From: Haloarcula pellucida
Lineage (GTDB): Archaea; Halobacteriota; Halobacteria; Halobacteriales; Haloarculaceae
Direction: 5' to 3'
Assembly (NCBI RefSeq): GCF_014647235.1
Contig: NZ_BMOU01000002.1
Coordinates: 62,417-126,416 of the forward strand
Length of the DNA: 64,000 nucleotides
The notes under the pieces were generated by a model, which was not told the origin of the DNA, searched no databases, and saw nothing but the letters and a program-made list of their open reading frames with translations. Made by a program: the position numbers and the translations under genes. Each line of letters starts with the position of its first letter. Within the stretch, counting starts at the first letter, position 1. This document shows positions 11,246 to 19,285 of this stretch, piece by piece.

Positions 11246-12112
11246 TCAGTCCCAGTCGGCGGGCCGTTCGACCTGCTGTCGAGAGATGCCGAGCATCTCG
11301 CGGGCCTCGTCTGGCGTCGCCACCTCCCGGTCGAGTCGGTCGATGATCTCGACGGTACGCTCGACGAGTTGCTGGTTACTCTGTGCCTTCTCGCCGCGGC
11401 GGTAGTAGAGGTTGTCCTCCATCCCGACGCGGACGTGCCCGCCCAGCAGGACCGCCATCGTCGTCAGCGGCAGTTGGTGTGGGCCGATGGCGAGGACGTT
11501 GAACTCCGCGCCGTCGGGGATGTTGTCGACCATGGTGAGAAGCGTCTGCGGGTTCGCGGGCGTGAACGACCCGCCGAAGATGAGGTTGATGTACGGCGGT
11601 TCCTCGACCAGCCCCTCGTCGACGAGCCGTTTGACCTCGGCGAGCTGGCCGGAGTTGAACACCTCCAGTTCCGGCTTGATGCCTTTCGATTGCATCTCGA
11701 CGGCGAGGCGCTCGATGTTGTTTCGGGTGTGGTTCGTGATTATGTGTTTGTCGCGTTTGAACGGCCCCAGATCGAGGGAGGCCATCTCCGGTGGGGGGTT
11801 CGTCCGGATGCCCGCGACGCGGCGCTCGTAGGGGCTCTGCCCGCCCGTGGTGTTCTGGATGATGATGTCGTCGCAGCGCTCTCGAATCGCGTCGTTGACC
11901 GCCTGCAGTCGCGATGCGTCGTTCTCACCGTGTTCGTTCCGACCGTGGAGGTGGGCGATAGACGCCCCGAGGTCCTCACAGGCTGCTACCTGTCGGGCGA
12001 TTTCGTCTGGCTGCTCGGGCAGGTTCGGATTGGCGTCCTTGCCGTGGACTGCGCCCGTGGTGGCAACAGTGACGATGACCTTCTTTTGCCGGTGGTAGTC
12101 GTCGTATGACAC
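11246..12112 (-). CDS. BKACE-family beta-keto acid cleavage enzyme (DUF849)
   Basis: Family members condense a beta-keto acid with acetyl-CoA and cleave it, as in 3-keto-5-aminohexanoate cleavage (Kce). This 288-aa TIM-barrel protein shows VTVATTGAVHGKDANPNLP near the start, the zinc-binding HLHGR motif, then IIIQNTTGG and GHVRVGMEDNLYY at the end, all typical of the family. The start is a GTG at 12112; a longer open frame to 12211 is possible but runs into the divergent promoter. No lysine-fermentation neighbours are present, so the substrate is unknown. Confidence 0.85.
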   Translation of the reverse strand: MSYDDYHRQKKVIVTVATTGAVHGKDANPNLPEQPDEIARQVAACEDLGASIAHLHGRNEHGENDASRLQAVNDAIRERCDDIIIQNTTGGQSPYERRVAGIRTNPPPEMASLDLGPFKRDKHIITNHTRNNIERLAVEMQSKGIKPELEVFNSGQLAEVKRLVDEGLVEEPPYINLIFGGSFTPANPQTLLTMVDNIPDGAEFNVLAIGPHQLPLTTMAVLLGGHVRVGMEDNLYYRRGEKAQSNQQLVERTVEIIDRLDREVATPDEAREMLGISRQQVERPADWD

Positions 12113-12139
12113 TGGTATCACTCGCACCGTTCGGTACTT

Positions 12140-12178
12140 CGTTACAACACGGCTATCGGCCTTAGAAGGCCGGTAACG
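12140..12178. promoter_or_regulatory. Nested inverted repeat between divergent genes
   Basis: CGTTAC (12140-12145) pairs with GTAACG (12173-12178), and CGGCCTT (12157-12163) pairs with AAGGCCG (12166-12172). The element sits between the BKACE gene and the small Cys/His protein, where a repressor site or a hairpin would be plausible. Confidence 0.35.
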
Positions 12179-12237
12179 ACCTGATACGTGTAGAATGACC
12201 TCCATAACCAAACACGCCGGGGCTGTCGTTCACGGCG

Positions 12238-12462
12238 ATGGTCTGCCCACATCTCGACTACCGAGACACCGACGGGGAGCACTCGTTCGACCACGAACGG
12301 CCCTACTGTGAGATACAGGGGGCGTTCGTGTCGCCGATGGCGGCCGACCTGTGTAACGACCGTGCGCACTTCGACCACGAGACTCACTGTACTGTCTATC
12401 AGCGACACCACCTCGGCAGCGACCAGTTAGTCCCCGGTCTGGACCTCACCGATGCCGACTGA
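12238..12462 (+). CDS. Small Cys/His-rich haloarchaeal protein
   Basis: This 74-aa acidic protein has four Cys and many His residues: CPHLDY, RPYCEIQGAF, DLCNDRAHFDHETHC. The pattern C-x20-C-x15-C-x11-C with nearby His suggests a metal- or cluster-binding fold of unknown role. It overlaps the start of the downstream GNAT gene by 11 bases, so the two are co-translated. Confidence 0.65.
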   Translation: MVCPHLDYRDTDGEHSFDHERPYCEIQGAFVSPMAADLCNDRAHFDHETHCTVYQRHHLGSDQLVPGLDLTDAD

Positions 12463-13567
12463 GACGACGACCGTCGAGCGACGCCAGTCCGACGACGACT
12501 ACACGATTCGGTGGTACCGGCCCGAGGACCGTGAGGGGTTCCTGACGCTGCACGACCGCGTCTTTTCGGGTTTCTCCGCCGAGTGGTTCGATTGGAAGTT
12601 CGCCGACAACCCGTATCTCCCGGAGGCACCCATCGTCGTCGCCGAACGCGACGGCCGGATAGTCGGCGCGCGCCCGAACCTCGCCTTCCAGATGCGGGCG
12701 GGCGATACGTACCACACCGCCATCCAGTCATGCGACACGATGGTCCACGAGGACCACCGCCGGCGGGGCCTGTTCAGTCGGATGAGCCAGCGCCTGTTCG
12801 AGGACTACGCCGACGGCGGTGCCGACTTTACGTTCAACGTACCCAACCGGATGACGACCGCTGGGCTGGCGAAACTGGGCTGTGAGATAGCCGGCGAACA
12901 CACCACGTACTACCGCGTGCAGGACCCCGCGGCCTACGCCGGCGTGGACAATCGACTCGCCGCCGTCGCCGGCGACCGGGCCGCGCGGACGTATCTCCGG
13001 GCCCGCGGCCGCCGAGTCGACGTCCCCGACGAGGTGAGCGTCACCCGCCACACCGAGATACCGGCGTCGACGCTAGCCCGCCTCTACCGACGGCGCCCGC
13101 CGACCGAGATACACGCCTACCGCGACGAGCAGTTCTTCGAGTACCGATTCGGCAACCCGCGGTGGGAGTACACGGTCTACACCGCCCGTCTCGGGGGTCG
13201 GCCCGTCGCCGGCGTCGTCACGGGGACGCGGGAGACGGAGTCCGGTCCCGTCACCAACGTCGCCGACGCGGTCCCGCTGGTCGGCGACGCCGAACGCGAC
13301 CGGGCGCTCCCGGCCCTGCTGGACCGGCTGCTCGCCGACCACACCGACTCGACGGTGATCGCGGTTCGCGGCGACGCTATCCCGCCTGCCCTGCTCGCGG
13401 CCTTCGGGTTCCACAGCGACCGGCGCCTCCCGCTCCGACCGCTTGCGACCCCGACGACGATGATCGTCTCGCCCGTCCCGCCGGACGGCGACTGGCGCGT
13501 CGCTGGACGGGACCTGCGTGACATCTCGAACTGGCGGCCGACGTTCGTCGAACACAACACGACCTAG
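12452..13567 (+). CDS. GNAT-family N-acetyltransferase (Eis-like, two-domain)
   Basis: In this 371-aa protein residues 17-150 form a GNAT domain with YTIRWYRPEDREGFLTLHDRVF at the start and the acetyl-CoA-binding motif VHEDHRRRGLFSRM. The C-terminal half (170-355) is a second GNAT-like fold, as in the long Eis-type branch. The acceptor substrate cannot be predicted. The gene overlaps the small Cys/His protein gene. Confidence 0.82.
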   Translation: MPTETTTVERRQSDDDYTIRWYRPEDREGFLTLHDRVFSGFSAEWFDWKFADNPYLPEAPIVVAERDGRIVGARPNLAFQMRAGDTYHTAIQSCDTMVHEDHRRRGLFSRMSQRLFEDYADGGADFTFNVPNRMTTAGLAKLGCEIAGEHTTYYRVQDPAAYAGVDNRLAAVAGDRAARTYLRARGRRVDVPDEVSVTRHTEIPASTLARLYRRRPPTEIHAYRDEQFFEYRFGNPRWEYTVYTARLGGRPVAGVVTGTRETESGPVTNVADAVPLVGDAERDRALPALLDRLLADHTDSTVIAVRGDAIPPALLAAFGFHSDRRLPLRPLATPTTMIVSPVPPDGDWRVAGRDLRDISNWRPTFVEHNTT

Positions 13568-13593
13568 GAACGAACGAATTCGCGTCCGACTAC

Positions 13594-13679
13594 CTATAGT
13601 AGCCATTGAAAATCAATGCACACCCGACCGCACGACAGCGGTGCGGTCGGTGTGTGAATCGTTTCACTTGTTACTATAG
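13594..13679. repeat. 86-bp palindromic element, copy 1
   Basis: The element begins CTATAGTAGCC and ends GTTACTATAG, so its termini are inverted repeats of about 10 bp. Its core CACACCCGACCGCA...TGCGGTCGGTGTGTG forms a strong hairpin. A nearly identical copy lies in the opposite orientation at 60663-60748 (about four differences by eye). It has no coding capacity. Size and termini resemble a MITE or a haloarchaeal palindromic repeat. It fills the gap after the GNAT gene. Confidence 0.8.
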
Positions 13680-13756
13680 TCACGCACGAACAGCCGGCAA
13701 GCCCCACCGACGGGTCGTCACGCCGGCCGTGCCAGATGCAAGCAGTCTGCCGACAC

Positions 13757-14782
13757 CTAGTTCCGCTTCAGCACGTACAGCGCTGCAGCGCCGCCCAGCA
13801 ACAGCGCGAACACGTAACTCGCGACCCGATAGAGGATCGCGATGACCGTCGCGTCCGTCTGGCCGATACTCGTCAGCGCCACCACGAGGACGACCAGCGC
13901 CGTCTCGACGGCCCCGGACCCGCCGGGCGAGGGGACCAGTCCGGCAAGCGTCGACGCCGGGACGATGAAGAACACGAGCAGGACCGTCAGTTCCGCGCCG
14001 ATGGCCTCCGCGGCGAAAAAGAGCGGGAGCGCGAAGAACACCCACCCGACGTACGAGAAGAACAGCGCTTCCACGAGGGCGCGGCGGTCGCGAGCGATGC
14101 GCTGGAATGCCTGTTCGGTCTCGCGCAGTCGCTCTCGAAGGCCCGCGAGCGTGACGCGGGGCGTCCTGCTGGCCAGCGGTGCGACCGCGTCGAGCAGCGC
14201 CCGGCCGAGTCGCTTCCGGAACCGCCAGCCGACGGCGGCGACGACCGGGACGCCCACCGAGAGGACGACGAGACCGCCCGCGAGCGGTTCGATGGCCTCG
14301 GGGAGCGAACTCCCGTACAGCAGGGCCGCGAAGCCGACGCCGGCGAACGTGACGAACGGGAACAGGTTCAGCAGGTCCGCCGTGACGACGCTCGCGAGGC
14401 TATCCTGATAGCTCGCCTCGGTGTCCCGCGAGAGGACGTAGGCGATGAACGGTTCGCCGCCGGCCTGTCCCAGCGGCGTGACGTAGTTGGCGAAGGTAGC
14501 GGCGTAGTAGGTGACGACGAGACGCGAGAACGATTCGTCGATGCCGGCGACGCCCAGCACGATTTGCCACGCCTTCCCCCACGCAGTGAGACACAGCGCC
14601 GTCGAGACGCAGGCCAGCGCCAGCCACCCGAGGTCCGCCCGAAGGAGGCCCGCGACGACGTCGGCCGTCCCGACGAAGTCCACGAGGAGGTAGACGACCA
14701 GCCCCGCGACGGCGAAACCCAGCAGTATCTGGGCGACGGTGCGTCTGTCGGCGAAGTCGAGGGCGGCGCTGTCCGAACTCAC
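13757..14782 (-). CDS. Flippase-like membrane protein (LPG synthase TM / YbhN family)
   Basis: This 341-aa protein has about eight to ten hydrophobic helices and the family motif YYAATFANYVTPLGQAGGEP (residues about 92-111), plus VPSPGGSGAVE near the end. Relatives include the membrane part of lysylphosphatidylglycerol synthase and glycan-related flippase-like proteins. It starts at a GTG one base after the stop of the sulfatase-like gene, so the pair is an operon, possibly for envelope lipid or glycan modification. Confidence 0.85.
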   Translation of the reverse strand: MSSDSAALDFADRRTVAQILLGFAVAGLVVYLLVDFVGTADVVAGLLRADLGWLALACVSTALCLTAWGKAWQIVLGVAGIDESFSRLVVTYYAATFANYVTPLGQAGGEPFIAYVLSRDTEASYQDSLASVVTADLLNLFPFVTFAGVGFAALLYGSSLPEAIEPLAGGLVVLSVGVPVVAAVGWRFRKRLGRALLDAVAPLASRTPRVTLAGLRERLRETEQAFQRIARDRRALVEALFFSYVGWVFFALPLFFAAEAIGAELTVLLVFFIVPASTLAGLVPSPGGSGAVETALVVLVVALTSIGQTDATVIAILYRVASYVFALLLGGAAALYVLKRN

Positions 14783-14783
14783 G

Positions 14784-16286
14784 TCAGTCGATGTAGCCGA
14801 GGTCCTGCAGGCGGTCTTTGGTGTCGTCGTCCATCTCGTCTAAGACCTCGCCGTCGGCCCCGTCGGCCTCGTCGGGCCAGTCGGCGTCGACGTCCTCGAT
14901 GAAGGCCCACAGCGCGTCTTCGAGGTGGGCGGGTTCGGCGTCGGTGCCGACGAGGTTCTCCGTCTCGCCGGGGTCGTCGGCCACGTCGTAGGCCTCGTCG
15001 GGGATGCGGGTACAGTGGATGTACTTCTCGTCGGCGGTGCGGGCCGCGCCCATCCGGGAGTAAAAGCGGGACTGCTCGTCCAGTTCGATGCCCGCCGACT
15101 GGGCTTTCCCCTCTAGCTGGCGCAGTTCGACCACTGGCTGGTGGTACTCGACGAAGCCGACGTCGCCGCGGGGCACGCCGCCCACGTCGCCGGCGAACTC
15201 GCGGTAGTCCGCCGAGAGGAGCGAGCGGACCGACTCCAGTCGCTCGCCGCGGCCCTCGGCACCGGCCGCGTCCAGAATCGTGTGATAGAGGTCGACCAGT
15301 TCGACCACCGTCTCGTCGTCCCGACCCGGTTCGACGTCGGGGTGTTTGACCATCAGCGGGACGTTCACCAGCGGGTCGTAGATGCCGAACTCGTGGCCGT
15401 AGAGGCCGTGTTCGCCGAACAGTTCGCCGTGGTCCGCACAGACCACGACCGTCGTCTCCTCCCACTGGCCCGTCTCTTTCAGGTGCGAGAACAGGCGGTC
15501 CAACTGGTCGTCGATGTGGGCCAGTTCCGCGTCGTAGAGGCCCTTGATGTCGGCCCACTCCTCCTCGTCGATGTCGCGGGCGCCGCAGTTGTACTCTTTC
15601 GAGTTCTGGCACACCTCGGTGGAGTCGACGCCGGGCGCGAACTCCTCGGCGTACTCCTCGGGCGGGTGGTAGGGGAGGTGGGCGTCCATCAGGTTGATGA
15701 ACGCGAAGAAGTCGTCGCTCTCGTCGACGAAGTCGATGGTCTTGTCGATGACCTGCGGGGTCTTGGTGTCGCCGCCGCCACCCTCGGCGAGGTGTTCGTG
15801 AATCTTGTTGCCGACCTGTACGAGTCGGTCGGCGACCCCCCGAAGGGTGTCGTTGTCGTTCATCGTCTTCCAGAGGGTCGCCAGCGGGCCCGAGAGGAGC
15901 TCGCTGGGCATGATCTGGAAGAAGTTGTCGTGGTCGTCGAACCCGGCCGTGAGGTTCGTGTAACTCGTGATCCACGCGTTCGAGGAGTAACAGGCGGTGT
16001 CGTAGCCCGCCGCCGACAGCGACTCCGCGAGCGTGGTCGCCCCCTCTAGGTAGGGGTCTTCCTGCGTCGCCCCGTGTTCGCTGGGGTACTTCCCGGTGAA
16101 CAGCGAGGCGTGGACGGGGAGCGTCCACGGGGCCGGCGCGACGGCCTGTTCGAAGACGGCGGCCTCCTCCGCGAACTCGGCCAGCCGTGGCGTCGTCTCC
16201 ATGTCGGGGTCGTAGACGGACAGTCGGTCCTTCCGGACAGTGTCCAGTACGACGAAAAGCACGTTCGACCCGTCCGTGTCGGTCAT
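14784..16286 (-). CDS. Sulfatase-like hydrolase (alkaline phosphatase superfamily)
   Basis: The 500-aa protein has the superfamily metal sites: the N-terminal Asp in FVVLDTVRKD (residue 15) and VVCADHGELFGEHG in the middle. At the nucleophile, where true sulfatases have Cys or Ser followed by Pro-x-Arg, it reads PWTLPVHASLFTG with Thr55 and His instead of Arg. Formylglycine maturation is therefore unlikely. A phosphodiesterase or phosphotransferase role, as in Thr-nucleophile members of the superfamily, is an alternative. No signal peptide is seen, so it is probably cytoplasmic. It is in an operon with the flippase-like gene. Confidence 0.82.
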   Translation of the reverse strand: MTDTDGSNVLFVVLDTVRKDRLSVYDPDMETTPRLAEFAEEAAVFEQAVAPAPWTLPVHASLFTGKYPSEHGATQEDPYLEGATTLAESLSAAGYDTACYSSNAWITSYTNLTAGFDDHDNFFQIMPSELLSGPLATLWKTMNDNDTLRGVADRLVQVGNKIHEHLAEGGGGDTKTPQVIDKTIDFVDESDDFFAFINLMDAHLPYHPPEEYAEEFAPGVDSTEVCQNSKEYNCGARDIDEEEWADIKGLYDAELAHIDDQLDRLFSHLKETGQWEETTVVVCADHGELFGEHGLYGHEFGIYDPLVNVPLMVKHPDVEPGRDDETVVELVDLYHTILDAAGAEGRGERLESVRSLLSADYREFAGDVGGVPRGDVGFVEYHQPVVELRQLEGKAQSAGIELDEQSRFYSRMGAARTADEKYIHCTRIPDEAYDVADDPGETENLVGTDAEPAHLEDALWAFIEDVDADWPDEADGADGEVLDEMDDDTKDRLQDLGYID

Positions 16287-16477
16287 ACTGGGACCATCTC
16301 CGCGACGACGTTAAAACGGTGTGATTTCTGCCGACAGTGTGCCGGCTCGTCGACTTGACCGGCTCTATCAGGCACTCTACGCCCGGTTCAGCGCTGATTC
16401 CGGAACGTACCGTCGTCGTCCGGCGTCGCCGTCTGCCGGGGGCAAGACGTATCCCACACCGCCACGCCCGAGGGAGT

Positions 16478-18466
16478 ATGACACTCGGAGTCTGTTACTT
16501 CCCCGAACACTGGCCCAGCGAGCGCTGGGAGACTGACGTCGAGCAGATGGCCGACGCGGGACTGGCGTACGTCCGCATGGCCGAGTTCTCGTGGGCGCGC
16601 GTCGAACCGGAACGCGGCGAGTTCGACTTCGATTGGCTGGACGAGGCCGTCGAACTCGTCGGCGAGTACGGCATGGAGGCGGTGCTGTGTACGCCGACGG
16701 CGACGCCGCCGAAGTGGCTGGTCGACGAACACCCCGATATTCGGCAGGCCGACGCCGACGGGACCCCCCGCGAGTGGGGAAGCCGCCGGTTCACCTGTTT
16801 CAACTCGCCGACCTACCGCGAAGAGACCGAACGCATCGTTCGGACGATGACCGAACGGTACGCGGACGACCCCCACGTCGCCGGGTGGCAGGCCGACAAC
16901 GAGTACGGCTGTCACCGGACCGTGCGGTGTTACTGCGAGGACTGCGCGGCGGCGTTTCGGGAGTGGCTCGAATCGACGTACGGCGACGTCGAGACGCTGA
17001 ACGAGGCGTGGGGAAACACCTTCTGGAGCCAGCAGTACTCCGATTTCGAGGCCGTCGACCCGCCGGGCCCGACGCCGGCCGAACACCACCCCTCGCGCCT
17101 GCTGGACTACTACCGATTCGCCAACGACAGCGTCGTCGAGTACAACCGCCTGCACGCCGACCTGATCCGCGAGGCGAACGACGACTGGTTCGCCACGCAC
17201 AACTTCATGGGCGACTTCCCGACGCTCGACGCCTACTCGCTCTCCGACGACCTCGACTTCCTCGGGTGGGACTCCTACCCGACGGGGTTCGTACAGGACC
17301 GCCAGCCCGGCGAACCCACCACGGACGAACTGCGGGCCGGCGACCCGGACGAAGTGGGGATGAACCACGATATCTACCGCGGTGCCAAACGGGTGCCGTT
17401 CTGGGTGCTCGAACAGCAACCCGGCGACGTGAACTGGCCGCCCCACGCCCCGCAACCAGGGGCGGGTGCGATGCGTCTGTGGGCTCACCACGCCGTCGCC
17501 CACGGCGCGGACGCGGTGCTGTACTTCCGCTGGCGCCGCTGTCGTCAGGGGCAGGAACAGTACCACGCCGGCCTGCGCAAGCAGGACGGCAGTCCAGACC
17601 GGGGATACCGCGACGCCGCCGCCACCGCGCCGGAACTGTTCGACCTCGCGCCCGTCGACGCGCCCGTCGCACTGCTCCACGACTACGAGAGCCTCTGGGC
17701 CACGGAATCTCAGCCGCACTCGCCCGACTGGCACTACTGGTCGCACCTCCGGGCGTACTACGACGCGCTTCGGGCGCGCGGCGTGCAGGTGGACGTCGTC
17801 CCGCCGTCGACCGACCTCGACGGCTACGCGGCCGCCGTCGCGCCGACGCTGTACCTCGCGGGCGAGGACCTCGCCGCTCACCTCGCCGACTTCGTCGCGG
17901 ACGGCGGCCACCTCTTGCTCGGTGCGCGAACCGGCGAGAAGGACCCGCACAACCAACTTCACGAGGCGCTGGCGCCCGGTCCGCTCGCGGATCTCGTGGG
18001 GGCGCGCGTCGCCCGCCACGAGAGCCTCCCCGAGCAGTTCGACACCACCGTCGAGTACCGCGGTGAGACCTACGACTTCCGGACGTGGGCCGGGTGGCTC
18101 GACCCCGCGGCGGCCGAGACGCGCGGCCAGTACCGGAGCGGCGAAGCGGCCGGCGAACCCGCCGTCGTCCACGACAGCGTCGGCGACGGCACCGTCACGA
18201 CCGTCGGGTGCTGGCCCGGCGAGGGCCTCGCGGACGCACTCGTCGAGGACCTGCTAGCGGCCGCCGCCGTCGACCACGCGGACCCGTTCCCCGACGGCGT
18301 GCGCGCGGCAGAGCGCGACGGCTACACGTGGGTGACGAACTTCACGAGCGACCCCCGGTCGCTCGCCACGCCGGCCGACGCCGCGTTCGTCGTCGGGGAC
18401 GACACCGTCGGCGCGTACGACGTGGCCGTGGTCGAGGCGCCCGTCGACGAGGTCGGGCTCGAATAA
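16478..18466 (+). CDS. Beta-galactosidase, GH42
   Basis: The enzyme hydrolyses terminal beta-D-galactosides. The 662-aa protein has the normal GH42 length and order: a TIM barrel starting GVCYFPEHWP, acid/base Glu142 in WQADNEYG, nucleophile Glu312 in WVLEQQPG, metal-binding Cys107 with the CYCEDC cluster (151-156), then the trimerisation domain and a C-terminal beta domain. There is no signal peptide, so it acts inside the cell. The ATG at 16478 has a TATA-like GTATCCC about 27 bases upstream. It lies at the head of the galactoside module. Confidence 0.95.
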   Translation: MTLGVCYFPEHWPSERWETDVEQMADAGLAYVRMAEFSWARVEPERGEFDFDWLDEAVELVGEYGMEAVLCTPTATPPKWLVDEHPDIRQADADGTPREWGSRRFTCFNSPTYREETERIVRTMTERYADDPHVAGWQADNEYGCHRTVRCYCEDCAAAFREWLESTYGDVETLNEAWGNTFWSQQYSDFEAVDPPGPTPAEHHPSRLLDYYRFANDSVVEYNRLHADLIREANDDWFATHNFMGDFPTLDAYSLSDDLDFLGWDSYPTGFVQDRQPGEPTTDELRAGDPDEVGMNHDIYRGAKRVPFWVLEQQPGDVNWPPHAPQPGAGAMRLWAHHAVAHGADAVLYFRWRRCRQGQEQYHAGLRKQDGSPDRGYRDAAATAPELFDLAPVDAPVALLHDYESLWATESQPHSPDWHYWSHLRAYYDALRARGVQVDVVPPSTDLDGYAAAVAPTLYLAGEDLAAHLADFVADGGHLLLGARTGEKDPHNQLHEALAPGPLADLVGARVARHESLPEQFDTTVEYRGETYDFRTWAGWLDPAAAETRGQYRSGEAAGEPAVVHDSVGDGTVTTVGCWPGEGLADALVEDLLAAAAVDHADPFPDGVRAAERDGYTWVTNFTSDPRSLATPADAAFVVGDDTVGAYDVAVVEAPVDEVGLE

Positions 18467-18811
18467 CAGACGGACAGATTATAGTTCGGCACAAATAAAC
18501 AAATTCTGATATATACTCTCGTCTTCTCGAAAGTGATGCAAATATTCCGATTTAGGGGTGTTAAAACGTCTGAATACTCCGAATTGTGGGGTGAAATCTA
18601 GGCGTACCACTGGCGCTCTGTGACTGACGATACAATCGGGACTATAGTGGTCCTATACACGAAAAACGACGGGTATTACGATATCGCGAAAGGTGAAATG
18701 AGGTATCATTATAATGCTAGAGAATAATAGTCGGAAAATCATCGTTTGGGGGTTATCTGTTCGATGACTCGCGCCGACTCTGTCTTGCCAGCCACAGCAC
18801 CCCGCCGGTGC

Positions 18812-18828
18812 GTTCCCGCATCGTGAAC
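18812..18828. promoter_or_regulatory. Putative operator (GTTCA-N8-GAAC family), site 1
   Basis: GTTCCC-GCATC-GTGAAC is one base off the pattern found at six other sugar-gene sites in the window. It lies 470 bases upstream of dgoD. Confidence 0.45.
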
Positions 18829-18857
18829 GCCGTCGTTTCCGGATGCCGCGGGAATCG

Positions 18858-18881
18858 GATAACAGGGGTACCTATGTTATC
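18858..18881. promoter_or_regulatory. 24-bp palindrome upstream of dgoD
   Basis: GATAACA and TGTTATC flank a central GGTACC with two-base spacers, giving dyad symmetry over 24 bp (20 of 24 positions paired). It is probably a binding site for a dimeric regulator. Confidence 0.4.
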
Positions 18882-19091
18882 GGGCGTTCACGGACCGGAC
18901 GTACGCGTCTTCGCGTGCAGTGCGGTCACTTTCTGCCGGCTCCGACGCCCCGACGCTGGACGGACGGCTGGCTTTGTAGCACGTTCACGCGCCCCTTCCG
19001 TTTCTATATCGTGAACGCACGTCACACGGTCTGGCCGTCTCGACGGCGGTCGTAATCTCTCGTGTGTGGTGTCCGAGTGAATACGCGATCC

Positions 19092-19108
19092 GTTCACATA
19101 CCGTGAAC
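19092..19108. promoter_or_regulatory. Putative operator (GTTCA-N8-GAAC family), site 2
   Basis: GTTCAC-ATACC-GTGAAC is a perfect 6-bp inverted repeat. It sits about 40 bases upstream of the dgoD TATA box and is the best match of the set. Confidence 0.6.
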
Positions 19109-19143
19109 TCCTTCGCCCATCCGGACCACCTATCGACACAACG

Positions 19144-19151
19144 ATTAAATA
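19144..19151 (+). promoter_or_regulatory. TATA box of the dgoD transcript
   Basis: ATTAAATA is centred about 27 bases before the ATG at 19175. The predicted transcript therefore starts at that short upstream ORF rather than at dgoD itself (19282). Confidence 0.5.
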
Positions 19152-19174
19152 GGTCATTCACAAACTGACGGACG

Positions 19175-19285
19175 ATGACACCGACACCGTCACTCGCTTC
19201 GTGTGGTTCCGGACAGTCAGTACCCCGGCGACGGCGGGACGACTCGGCGACGACTACCACGACGCTCCAGACCACCCACCGATGA
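19175..19285 (+). CDS. Possible leaderless upstream ORF overlapping dgoD
   Basis: A 36-codon ORF starts about 27 bases after the TATA box and ends in a TGA that shares ATGA with the dgoD start. The peptide is Thr/Arg-rich with no recognisable motif. It may serve to deliver ribosomes to dgoD. Coincidence cannot be excluded, since short ORFs are common in GC-rich DNA. Confidence 0.35.
   Translation: MTPTPSLASCGSGQSVPRRRRDDSATTTTTLQTTHR

Larger units (their letters stand above)
18467..19281. other. AT-rich intergenic region with regulatory repeats
   Basis: No convincing protein gene is seen over 815 bases. The first 300 bases are clearly AT-richer than the surroundings. The second half holds a 24-bp palindrome, several GTGAAC/GTTCAC half-sites and the dgoD promoter. 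It reads as an upstream control region. Confidence 0.6.
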
